Positions 1-7,605 of a stretch of 64,000 bases of DNA are shown in pieces. How positions within the stretch are numbered: the stretch's first letter is position 1; each line of letters opens with the position of its first letter. Under the pieces are notes generated by a model. That model made no database searches and was not told the origin of the DNA. It worked only from the letters and a program-made list of their open reading frames with translations. Source of the stretch: Bacteroidota bacterium (GTDB lineage Bacteria > Bacteroidota > Bacteroidia > B-17B0 > Aurantibacillaceae); contig JAUXTT010000040.1 of the NCBI GenBank assembly GCA_030684395.1, forward strand, positions 1 through 64,000, given 5' to 3'. A program made the position numbers and the translations under genes.

Positions 1-1435
1 CGATATGACACATATTAGTGAGAATATGGTGGGTGTTGTTACAACAATGGATGGTATGCCTATTGAAGAAGGAAATATTGCGGGTAAGCCGGCTAAGGGA
101 CATAACAATTTTCAAGATTGCGATGCCTTCCTTTCAATTGGAGGTAACAAAGGTTTGCAGCCGGAGATCATCCTTGCAGGTTCATATTATTTAAACCCAT
201 GGTTCATTCAGGTAGAACAAATTAAAATGACCGAGATCCCAATTGGTTCGGTTGGTGTTGTAATTTCTTATGTTGGAAAAGAAGGAACTGATTTAAGTGG
301 ATCCGAATTTAAACATGGTAATATTGTAAGCAAAGGTGAAAAAGGTGTTTGGGCTGAACCACTTGGTCCGGGTAAATATCCTATCAATACTTACATCATG
401 CGTGTTGAACTTGTTCCAACTACTAACCTTGTATTGAACTGGGCTAATGCACGTAGTGAAGCTCATCAATTAGATAAACATTTATCAACCATTACCGTTC
501 GTTCTAAAGATGGTTTCCCTTTCAATTTGGATGTATCACAGATCATTCACATTCCAACTACTGAAGCACCTAAAGTTATTGCGCGATTTGGAAATATGGT
601 GAATCTTGTTGGTCAGGTATTGGAACCAACCATTGGTAACTACTTCCGTAATTCAGCTCAGGATAGTGATGTGATCGCATTCTTAAGTTCTCGTAAAGAG
701 CGCCAGGATGCAGCTAAGAAACGTATCTCTGAAGTATTGGATCAATATAATGTAAATGGAGTTGATACACTTATTGGTGATATCGTTCCGCCGGATAGTT
801 TAATGAAAACATTAACTGATCGTAAAATTGCAGAAGAACAGAATACTACTTTCGAAACGCAAAAGAGAGCAGAGATTACCCGTCAGGCACTTGAAAAAGA
901 AACGGCTGTTGCGGATATGCAGAAAGAAATCGTAAAGGCCGATCAGGGTGTGTTGATCTCTGAACGTATTGCGGATGCTGCGGTTAAGAAAGCGACCGGT
1001 GAAGCACAAGGTGTAAAGATTTCATCAAATGCAGAAGCTGATCGTTTAAAAGTTATTGCAAATGCAGATGCAGAAAAAACAAAAGTAATTGCTTCGGCTG
1101 ATGCTGAAAAAATTAAGATGCTGGCGAATGCAAATGCTGAACAAATTAGTGTAACCGGTAAAGCAGAAGCAGAAAAGATTCTGGCAATTGGTAAGTCAAA
1201 TGCAGAGTCATACAACCTTGCCGTAACTGCAATGGGTGGAGATAATTTTACCCGTTTAAAAATTACAGAAGCAATTGGTAAAGACAAGATCAAAGTAATT
1301 CCGGATGTATTGATTGCAGGTGGAGACGCAGGACCAAACGGACCTATCAGCGGATTACTTGGATTGAAGCTAATGGAAGATATGGCTAAGAGTATTGAAG
1401 TGAAGGATAAACCAAAGGATGGGGATGTAGCTTAA
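1..1435 (+). CDS. Flotillin-like SPFH/band-7 protein, 5' end cut off
   Basis: This reading frame is open to the window edge, so the true start probably lies upstream; the first ATG inside the window is at 5. The 476 visible residues hold an SPFH/band-7 region (about residues 65-260, including VEQIKMTEIPIGSVGVV). A long Ala/Glu/Lys-rich coiled coil follows (about 280-400, with repeated ADAEK, NAEQ and KAEAEK units), then a Gly-rich end. This layout matches flotillin-type proteins, which form oligomers at membrane microdomains. No membrane anchor is visible, which fits a missing N-terminus. A strong terminator follows. The family call is firm; a cellular role cannot be read from the sequence. 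Confidence 0.85.
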   Translation, partial: DMTHISENMVGVVTTMDGMPIEEGNIAGKPAKGHNNFQDCDAFLSIGGNKGLQPEIILAGSYYLNPWFIQVEQIKMTEIPIGSVGVVISYVGKEGTDLSGSEFKHGNIVSKGEKGVWAEPLGPGKYPINTYIMRVELVPTTNLVLNWANARSEAHQLDKHLSTITVRSKDGFPFNLDVSQIIHIPTTEAPKVIARFGNMVNLVGQVLEPTIGNYFRNSAQDSDVIAFLSSRKERQDAAKKRISEVLDQYNVNGVDTLIGDIVPPDSLMKTLTDRKIAEEQNTTFETQKRAEITRQALEKETAVADMQKEIVKADQGVLISERIADAAVKKATGEAQGVKISSNAEADRLKVIANADAEKTKVIASADAEKIKMLANANAEQISVTGKAEAEKILAIGKSNAESYNLAVTAMGGDNFTRLKITEAIGKDKIKVIPDVLIAGGDAGPNGPISGLLGLKLMEDMAKSIEVKDKPKDGDVA

Positions 1436-1450
1436 GTTGCGGAATTCTCA

Positions 1451-1486
1451 ACACAGAGTGCGCAGAGTTTCTTGAGTTGCACAGAG
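1451..1486 (+). repeat. 36-nt degenerate repeat, left copy
   Basis: This copy starts ACACAGAG and ends CACAGAG. An inverted copy of the same length lies at 1789-1824 and matches at 27 of 36 positions without gaps. The pair brackets the small gene at 1566. Confidence 0.6.
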
Positions 1487-1498
1487 TTTTAAATTGTA

Positions 1499-1535
1499 AA
1501 CAGCCGGTCATGCACACGCGTGATCGGCTGTTTTT
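1499..1535 (+). terminator. Rho-independent terminator after the flotillin-like gene
   Basis: Two 15-nt arms (1499-1513 and 1518-1532) pair with a few G-T pairs around a 4-nt loop and run into a T tract at 1531-1535. The position 63 bp after the stop codon fits termination of the flotillin-like transcript. Confidence 0.85.
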
Positions 1536-1565
1536 AGTTTATATAATATTTTGTAAATTCGTTTA

Positions 1566-1751
1566 ATGGATCAAAAAATGGATACTCCTGATGAAATAGA
1601 TAAAATGAAAAATGATAGGGAAGACTTGTATGATAATGCTTTTTCTGAGCTAATACTTAAGCCTTTTTCTATTGAGGAATATAGAAGACGGGCAACCATG
1701 TCGGAAGATGATATTAAACACGGAAGAGTGTCTAATGCGGATGATGTATAA
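1566..1751 (+). CDS. Small antitoxin-like protein (61 aa)
   Basis: This is a 61-residue acidic, charged protein beginning at an ATG. Its C-terminal half (EEYRRRATMSEDDIKHGRV) resembles the C-terminal segment of small Bacteroidota antitoxins, where a helix is followed by an acidic residue pair, a Gly-Arg-Val turn and a closing acidic residue. No toxin gene follows: the next gene is xerD on the other strand. It could be an orphan antitoxin or a solitary regulator. Inverted copies of a 36-nt repeat lie on both sides. That it is a real gene is likely but not certain; the antitoxin assignment is a resemblance only. Confidence 0.5.
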   Translation: MDQKMDTPDEIDKMKNDREDLYDNAFSELILKPFSIEEYRRRATMSEDDIKHGRVSNADDV

Positions 1752-1788
1752 AAGTTGAAGTTCTGGAAAACAGTATCTAGAAAATAAA

Positions 1789-1824
1789 CTCTGTGGAACT
1801 CTTTAACCTCAGTGTCCTCTGTGT
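1789..1824 (-). repeat. 36-nt degenerate repeat, right inverted copy
   Basis: This is the inverted partner of the copy at 1451-1486. It ends 9 bp before the xerD stop codon. Confidence 0.6.
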
Positions 1825-1832
1825 TTAAGTGT

Positions 1833-2735
1833 TTACTGATTCCTCGGATGAAACGAAATGATATTATCTCTGAGGTAATAATTATCAATGTGAGCATAGA
1901 TCTCAGTAGTGGTGATCGATTGATGCCCCAGCATTTCCTGTATAGCTCTAAGATCTGCCCCGCCTTCTACTAAGTGTGTTGCAAATGAATGTCTGAATGT
2001 ATGCGGACTGATCGTTTTTTTTATCCCTGCCTTTTCAGCCAGATCTTTTATAATTAAGAAAACCATTACACGTGATATTTTCCCTCCACGCCTGTTTAAG
2101 AAGAGAGTATCGGTGTGTAGTTTTTTTACAGGAATGTGCGAACGAATTTGCTCTAAGTAAATAGTGATGTATCTTTTGGCTGCCCCGCCAATTGGAACAA
2201 GTCTTTGTTTATCTCCTTTACCAATTACGTTTATATAATCATCATTAAAATGCAGATCGGAAATCTTGAGATCAACCAATTCAGTAACCCGTAAGCCACA
2301 TCCATAAAGTGTTTCCAGTAATGCTCTATTTCTTTGGCCTTCGTTGGTTGAATGATCAATAAAGGACATGATCTTATCGATCTCTTGAATATTCAATACT
2401 TCCGGTAGTTTTCTCATGGTTTTTGGGAAGTCGAGTAGGGAAGAAGGATCGTCGGTTATTTCATTTTCGAGAATCAGGTATTTATAAAAACTCCTTATGC
2501 CTGATAGAATCCGGCTTTGAGAGGTTGCACTTAATCCTATCTCATTTATTGCTTTTACAAATTGTTGCAGATGAAATAGTGTTACACTTTTTGGAGATAA
2601 GGAATAAGTTGAGGTGATAAAAGCTTCCAATTTATTAATGTCATCAAGGTAAGCCTCAACCGAATTCTCCGAAAGGGAGCGCTCCATTTTCAGATAGTAC
2701 TTATATCCTTTTTTGTATGACTCCCAGTTTAGCAT
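1833..2735 (-). CDS. xerD: Tyrosine recombinase XerD
   Basis: This 300-residue protein has the standard XerC/D length and architecture: an N-terminal SAM-like core-binding domain (about 1-90) and a C-terminal catalytic domain. All catalytic residues are in place: R149 (GCGLRVTEL), K173 (GKGDKQR), H245 and R248 (HTFRHS), H271 (LGHQS) and the nucleophile Y280 (TTEIYAHI). With its partner it resolves chromosome dimers at dif sites near the terminus. It is divergent from aroQ with a 39-bp gap. XerD is preferred over XerC or an integrase because of length, the intact XerD-like end and the housekeeping neighbour; the D/C split cannot be proven from one gene. Confidence 0.88.
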   Translation of the reverse strand: MLNWESYKKGYKYYLKMERSLSENSVEAYLDDINKLEAFITSTYSLSPKSVTLFHLQQFVKAINEIGLSATSQSRILSGIRSFYKYLILENEITDDPSSLLDFPKTMRKLPEVLNIQEIDKIMSFIDHSTNEGQRNRALLETLYGCGLRVTELVDLKISDLHFNDDYINVIGKGDKQRLVPIGGAAKRYITIYLEQIRSHIPVKKLHTDTLFLNRRGGKISRVMVFLIIKDLAEKAGIKKTISPHTFRHSFATHLVEGGADLRAIQEMLGHQSITTTEIYAHIDNYYLRDNIISFHPRNQ

Positions 2736-2774
2736 TCCTTACAAAATTGCGAAAATAGTTCGTAGATTAGCAGT

Positions 2775-3194
2775 ATGGAAATTTTAATTATCAACGGACC
2801 AAACCTCAATTTATTGGGTAAACGTGAGCCTGAAATTTACGGTTCGGAAAGTTTTGAATCCTATTTCGAAAAAATATTAAAAAAAATGTTTCCTGAGATC
2901 ACCTTTCATTATTTCCAAAGTAATGTAGAAGGAGAACTCATTAATGAACTTCATGCAAAGGGTTTTTCTGTTGATGGTATTATTATGAATGCCGGGGCTT
3001 ATACGCATACTTCTATAGCTATTGCTGATGCAGTTGCCGCCATTAAATCGCCCGTGATAGAAATTCATTTAAGTAATATTTTTGCCCGTGAAGATTACAG
3101 GCATGTTTCTTACCTTGGTAAACACTGTAAAGGAAGTATTTCAGGACTGGGATTGAAAGGATATGAACTCGCAGTAAGAGCTTTGATGAAGTAA
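2775..3194 (+). CDS. aroQ: 3-dehydroquinate dehydratase, type II
   Basis: The 139-residue protein is a full-length type II dehydroquinase, which removes water from 3-dehydroquinate in the shikimate pathway. The family signature INGPNLNLLGKREPEIYG opens the protein and contains the catalytic Y22. N72-A-G-A-Y-T-H binds substrate, H98 (EIHLSN) is the second catalytic residue, and R105 lies in FAREDYRH. The enzyme works as a cytosolic dodecamer. A TPR-phosphatase gene begins 4 bp after its stop codon, so the two are probably co-transcribed. Confidence 0.95.
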   Translation: MEILIINGPNLNLLGKREPEIYGSESFESYFEKILKKMFPEITFHYFQSNVEGELINELHAKGFSVDGIIMNAGAYTHTSIAIADAVAAIKSPVIEIHLSNIFAREDYRHVSYLGKHCKGSISGLGLKGYELAVRALMK

Positions 3195-3198
3195 AAGA

Positions 3199-5406
3199 AT
3201 GTTTGTAAGCCTCCCTAAAATAAAAACCCTAATTCTGTTGACATTTGTTGTGATCAGTGGTGTTCTTTGCGCTCAAAGCACAAAGGGAGGTCTGGACACT
3301 ACTCAGATCAGAATATTAAACGAAAAAACAAAAAATTGCATTGATTCAAATAATGATTCTGCTCTTATTTATAATCGGCAATCATTAGCCTTATCGCAAA
3401 AAATAAATATTTCAAATTTTGAAGCATATTCACATAAAGCTTTTATTTTTATTCGAAAAAAGAGATATGATGAGGCATTACCTGCGATACAGCAGGCGGT
3501 GAAAATTTCAAATGAATCAAAAAGCGCTAAGGAGCAGGGTAAAGCAAATTATTTGTATGCATTATGGTATGAAGGAAAAAATGATCTGCACAATTCTTTA
3601 AAGTATGCCGAACTTGCCCTTAAGATCCGTGAAAAGGCAGGTGATACCATGCAGTTGATAAACTCTCTTTCTCAATTGGGAAGAATTTATAAAGAAAACA
3701 GCAAGTTGACTGAAGGCTTGAATTTCTTTTTACGATCCGCACGCTTGGCAGAACAAATAGGAGACTCGGGCCATATTTTTAGTTCCTACATAAATCTGGG
3801 AACCCTTTATCAAAAAACAAATGATAATAAAAAGGCGATGGAGTTTTATTACAAAGCTCTTGAAATTAATAAAAGAGATAATGATACCAATGGGTACGCC
3901 ATTTGTTATTTAAAACTTGGTTCTTTGTGGACGACTGAAAAAAATTATGATAGTGCTTCTTATTATATTCAAAAATGCGTTGACTTGCACCGCATAAGGG
4001 GCGACAAAGCGGGATTGTGTTCATCGTTAACCAAGTTGGCGGGAATTTTATTTATTAAGGAACAATATAACGAGGCAATTAAAATTTATGATGAGGAAAT
4101 TCAACTAGCCAGAGAAATAGAAGATATGCAATTCCTGAAATGGGGTCTTTCCGGAAAAGCAAAAATTTTGATGAAAACAAAAAAATACCCTGAAGCACTT
4201 AAACTGGCTAAGGAATCGGCAGAAATTGATGATCATAAATTGGACTATTCTTTTATTTCCTCTACCAATAAATTAATTTCAGATATTTATTATGCCTCCG
4301 GTGATTTCAAAAATGCATATACTCACCACGTTCTTTATAAAGCTGCCCTTGACACCATTCTCGCTCAAAATGATGTAAAAAAACAAACAGAGTTGAAATT
4401 AAGTTATGAATTCGATCAGGTCCAGGAAAAACAAAAAGAGGAAGCTTTAGCAAAGGAAATAGAGAATAATATCCGAATGGAGTCGGAAAAAAAACAACGC
4501 TATTTTCTTTGGGCATTATTGGGATTGGCTTTAGTGATAGTTGTAATTGCAGTAAAGAGTTATATCAATAAAAGAAAGTCAAATTTTCTTTTGGAGAAAA
4601 AGAATGTGCAGTTGGATAGCCAACGAAAATTACTGGAAGAAAAAAACAAAGAGATAAGTGATAGTATCAATTATGCAAAGCATATTCAAACTGCTTGCCT
4701 TCCCGATAAACCGCAATTGGATGCTTGCTTCGACGATTATTATTTATTGTTTAAACCAAGGGATGTTGTGAGCGGTGATTTTTTCTGGACCGCACAGGTT
4801 GATAATAAGGTAATGTTAGCGGTTGCAGATTGTACCGGGCACGGTGTTCCCGGAGCTATCATGAGTATGATTGGAAGTATATTACTCAATGAAACTTTTC
4901 ATGTCAAGAGTATGTATTCTCCCGAAAAAGTATTGAAGGAATTGAACCGCGTTGTTAAACTTACTTTAAAACAAGAAGGAGATTCTACTTCAAAGGACGG
5001 AATGGATATAGCTTTTTGTATGTGGGACAAGGAACTGAATCAACTTTTTTATTCGGGTGCTAACCGACCGTTGTATATTATTAAGAATGACGGTCAATTT
5101 ATTGAGTACAAAGCAACGAAACTTCCAATTGGTGGAACTACCGCCCTTCTTCAGGATTATGATTTGAATGTGATACAACTTGATAAGGGAGATCGCATTG
5201 TAATTTCAACCGACGGTTTTGCGGATCAGTTTGGAGGAAATAAACTAAAGAAAATCAACACCAAAAAATTCAAAGAAAAATTGGTGGATATTACTGCCTC
5301 GCCTAGCGAAGTGCAAAAACAAAAACTAGGAGAATATTTTGACAACTGGAAAGGACACCTCGAACAAACTGACGATGTATTGGTCTTTTCGTTTAAGATT
5401 TCGTGA
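3199..5406 (+). CDS. TPR protein with membrane anchor and SpoIIE/PP2C phosphatase domain
   Basis: An N-terminal signal peptide (about 1-26, ending LCAQ) precedes an array of TPR repeats (about 50-400). One membrane segment (about 434-454), a coiled coil (about 460-495) and a C-terminal SpoIIE-type PP2C phosphatase domain (about 505-735) follow. Metal-binding motifs are intact: VSGDFFW, VADCTGHGVPGA and STDGFADQFGG. The layout implies periplasmic TPRs that sense a partner and a cytoplasmic serine/threonine phosphatase, a common Bacteroidota signalling design. It likely acts in a partner-switching pathway, but no anti-sigma or anti-anti-sigma gene is nearby. The start 4 bp after aroQ gives the complete signal peptide. 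Confidence 0.88.
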   Translation: MFVSLPKIKTLILLTFVVISGVLCAQSTKGGLDTTQIRILNEKTKNCIDSNNDSALIYNRQSLALSQKINISNFEAYSHKAFIFIRKKRYDEALPAIQQAVKISNESKSAKEQGKANYLYALWYEGKNDLHNSLKYAELALKIREKAGDTMQLINSLSQLGRIYKENSKLTEGLNFFLRSARLAEQIGDSGHIFSSYINLGTLYQKTNDNKKAMEFYYKALEINKRDNDTNGYAICYLKLGSLWTTEKNYDSASYYIQKCVDLHRIRGDKAGLCSSLTKLAGILFIKEQYNEAIKIYDEEIQLAREIEDMQFLKWGLSGKAKILMKTKKYPEALKLAKESAEIDDHKLDYSFISSTNKLISDIYYASGDFKNAYTHHVLYKAALDTILAQNDVKKQTELKLSYEFDQVQEKQKEEALAKEIENNIRMESEKKQRYFLWALLGLALVIVVIAVKSYINKRKSNFLLEKKNVQLDSQRKLLEEKNKEISDSINYAKHIQTACLPDKPQLDACFDDYYLLFKPRDVVSGDFFWTAQVDNKVMLAVADCTGHGVPGAIMSMIGSILLNETFHVKSMYSPEKVLKELNRVVKLTLKQEGDSTSKDGMDIAFCMWDKELNQLFYSGANRPLYIIKNDGQFIEYKATKLPIGGTTALLQDYDLNVIQLDKGDRIVISTDGFADQFGGNKLKKINTKKFKEKLVDITASPSEVQKQKLGEYFDNWKGHLEQTDDVLVFSFKIS

Positions 5407-5417
5407 TTCGTAAATAG

Positions 5418-5530
5418 AACGCAGATGAAGCTGATTACCTAAGATTTTTATGATCACCTGGGCTACTAATAAAAAATCAGTGTTAAATCTGCCCAATCAG
5501 CGTTCCCGATAGCTATCGGGACTGCGTGCC
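5418..5530. repeat. Imperfect intergenic inverted repeat with an embedded perfect palindrome
   Basis: Left arm 5418-5447 and right arm 5485-5530 are degenerate inverted copies (AACGCAG...GCTGATT...AGATTT). The right arm is interrupted by the perfect 18-bp palindrome TCCCGATAGCTATCGGGA at 5504-5521. It lies between two convergent genes and could act as a terminator for either. Confidence 0.6.
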
Positions 5531-5534
5531 ATAA

Positions 5535-7187
5535 TTACGCCAACATCGTTACTGGGTTCTCCAGCATTTGTTTTAGAGTTTGTAAGAAAGCTGCACCTGT
5601 TGCTCCGTCCACACTTCTGTGATCACAAGCTAAAGTTACTTTCATTACATTACCCGGAACAACCTGATTGTTTTTCACCACAGGAACTTGTTTGATAGCA
5701 CCTACTGATAAGATACAAGATTCAGGGCTGTTGATGATAGAAGTAAATTCATCTATACCAAACATACCTAAGTTGGAGATAGTGAAAGTATTCCCTTCCC
5801 AATCTGCAGGCTGTAATTTTTTGTCTTTTGCACGTTTACCTAAATCTTTTACCTGCGCAGAAATAGTAGTTAATGATAACTGATCTGCAAAACGAACAAC
5901 AGGAACTAATAATCCATCTTCTACTGCAACAGCAACACCAATGTGAATGTGATGATTGATACGAATCTTATCACCCATCCAACTGCTGTTTACACGAGGA
6001 TGTTTGCGTAATGCCATAGCACATGCTTTCAGCACCATATCGTTGAATGATATTTTTGTATCAGGAATGTTGTTGATTGCAACACGTGAAGCCATTGCAT
6101 TGTCCATATCCACTTCAATAGTTAAGTAGAAATGTGGTGCGCCGTTTTTGCTTTCCAATAAACGACGGGCAATTACTTTACGCATTTGCGATGCAGGTTC
6201 ATCTGTAAAGCTTTCAACGCCAAGTGCAGGAGCAGTTGTAGTTGACACTGTTTTAGTAACAGCCAACGCAGGATTATAGGTTTCAATGTCTCTTTTTACA
6301 ATACGTCCGCCATCTCCACTTCCATGTAATGCGTTTAACGCAATTCCTTTTTCCTGAGCCAGTTTTTTAGCCAACGGAGAAATTTTCATTCTGCCCGAAT
6401 CGTTTGTAGTATGTGTTTGAGCTGCAACAACAGGTTGTGCTGTTTTTGTTTCAGCACTGTTTGTTTTTACTTCCTCTTTTTCGGACACAGAGTTCGAAGT
6501 ATTCTTAGTTGCTGAGCTGGTACCCTGAGCCTGTCGAAGGGTTTCTGCAGCAATAATTCCCGAAACATCTTCTCCACCTTTCCCAAGAATAGCTATGATA
6601 CTATCTACCGGAACACTTTTGCCGGTTTCCGCACCAATGTGTAAGATCACACCGTCCTGAAATGACTCAAATTCCATTGTTGCTTTATCGGTTTCAATAT
6701 CAGCAAGTAATTCACCTGACTTAACTTTATCGCCAACTTTTTTATGCCACTTTGCAACCACACCATCAGTCATGGTATCACTTAGTTTTGGCATACGCAC
6801 GATCTCAACTCCCGTAGGAATTTTCACTTCAGTAATAGTTGAAGCTACCGGAGCAGCAGCGTTCTGTGTTTTAACTTCAGGTGTTGTGGTCACTGAGCTT
6901 GTTGAAGTGCCACCTGAATTTCCTTTTAGTAATGCAGAAATATCTTCACCTTCTTTTCCTAAAATAGCAAGAACACTATCAACAGGAACAGCCTTACCTT
7001 GCTCTACACCAATGTGCAATAAAATACCATCCTGAAAAGATTCGAATTCCATGGTAGCTTTATCGGTTTCTATATCAGCAAGCAGTTCACCTGACTTAAC
7101 TTTATCTCCAACCTTCTTGTGCCATTTAGCTACCACTCCGTCTGTCATGGTATCGCTTAACTTGGGCATTCTAACAATTTCCGCCAT
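5535..7187 (-). CDS. pdhC: Pyruvate dehydrogenase E2 (dihydrolipoamide acetyltransferase), two lipoyl domains
   Basis: E2 transfers acetyl groups from lipoate to CoA at the core of the pyruvate dehydrogenase complex. Two lipoyl domains come first (about 1-80 and 125-205), with lipoylated lysines K43 and K167 in ETDKATMEF. A flexible linker is followed by the peripheral-subunit-binding domain (about 275-310, ISPLAKKLAQEKGI) and a chloramphenicol-acetyltransferase-like catalytic domain with DHRSVDG near the end. The total of 550 residues is normal for a two-lipoyl E2. The two lipoyl domains share 52 identical residues although their DNA differs at many silent sites. The second linker encodes a dispersed repeat (ETLRQAQGT). 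E1-alpha lies upstream on the same strand. Confidence 0.95.
   Translation of the reverse strand: MAEIVRMPKLSDTMTDGVVAKWHKKVGDKVKSGELLADIETDKATMEFESFQDGILLHIGVEQGKAVPVDSVLAILGKEGEDISALLKGNSGGTSTSSVTTTPEVKTQNAAAPVASTITEVKIPTGVEIVRMPKLSDTMTDGVVAKWHKKVGDKVKSGELLADIETDKATMEFESFQDGVILHIGAETGKSVPVDSIIAILGKGGEDVSGIIAAETLRQAQGTSSATKNTSNSVSEKEEVKTNSAETKTAQPVVAAQTHTTNDSGRMKISPLAKKLAQEKGIALNALHGSGDGGRIVKRDIETYNPALAVTKTVSTTTAPALGVESFTDEPASQMRKVIARRLLESKNGAPHFYLTIEVDMDNAMASRVAINNIPDTKISFNDMVLKACAMALRKHPRVNSSWMGDKIRINHHIHIGVAVAVEDGLLVPVVRFADQLSLTTISAQVKDLGKRAKDKKLQPADWEGNTFTISNLGMFGIDEFTSIINSPESCILSVGAIKQVPVVKNNQVVPGNVMKVTLACDHRSVDGATGAAFLQTLKQMLENPVTMLA
6522..6542 (-). repeat. Dispersed repeat (CCTTCGACAGGCTCAGG core) inside pdhC
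   Basis: The core reads CCTTCGACAGGCTCAGG on the minus strand, with 5-bp complementary ends (ACCCT/AGGGT). It encodes TLRQAQG in the linker after the second lipoyl domain. Related copies lie at 21961-21980 and 58609-58633. Confidence 0.8.
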
Positions 7188-7215
7188 ATATAAATTAAAA
7201 ATTTTGAATTAATAA

Positions 7216-7563
7216 TTAAGAATTTTGTTTTGTTGTTTTTACAATTGCGGAAAGTATATTAACCAATTCCTGACTTTCTTTTAATGAAGGATTGAAATCC
7301 AAATCAACAATTTTTGAAGCCTTGAAAAGACGTAACCAATAATTAGTTTCTCTGGCTTCTTTTAAAGAGATGTTCATTTTTGAAAGAAAATCCTTTTTAC
7401 TCTGTCCTGCAATTGCTTCTTCTACATTTGCGCCAATACTAGTGCCCGATCTTAATAATTGTTTCGATAAAACATATTCGTTTTTTGCAACCATTTGCTT
7501 GTACAAGTTAATTGTATCAACTGCAAAATCAAATGTTCTAGTTTGGATCAAATTCTGTTTCAT
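7216..7563 (-). CDS. Four-helix-bundle protein (23S rRNA intervening-sequence family)
   Basis: The 115-residue protein has the family hallmarks, including LSKQLLRSGTSIGANVEEA (about 36-54), EAREtNYWLRL further on, and an all-helical profile. Members were first noted within intervening sequences of 23S rRNA genes but are widespread as solitary genes in Bacteroidota; their biochemical role is unsettled. Here the gene sits between E1-alpha and E2 of pyruvate dehydrogenase, in the same direction, with AT-rich spacers of 28 and 42 bp. The spacers contain similar ATTAATTATT-type sequence, as if the gene had been inserted as a unit. No functional link to pyruvate dehydrogenase is implied by the sequence. 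Confidence 0.9.
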   Translation of the reverse strand: MKQNLIQTRTFDFAVDTINLYKQMVAKNEYVLSKQLLRSGTSIGANVEEAIAGQSKKDFLSKMNISLKEARETNYWLRLFKASKIVDLDFNPSLKESQELVNILSAIVKTTKQNS

Positions 7564-7605
7564 AGTAATAAAGCCAATTATTAATTTTTCATTATCAATT
7601 ATTAA

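Noticed and set aside
1571-1897. 108-codon minus-strand frame over the small antitoxin-like gene
   Set aside because: It overlaps both the small gene and the xerD 3' end and looks like a reverse-frame shadow.
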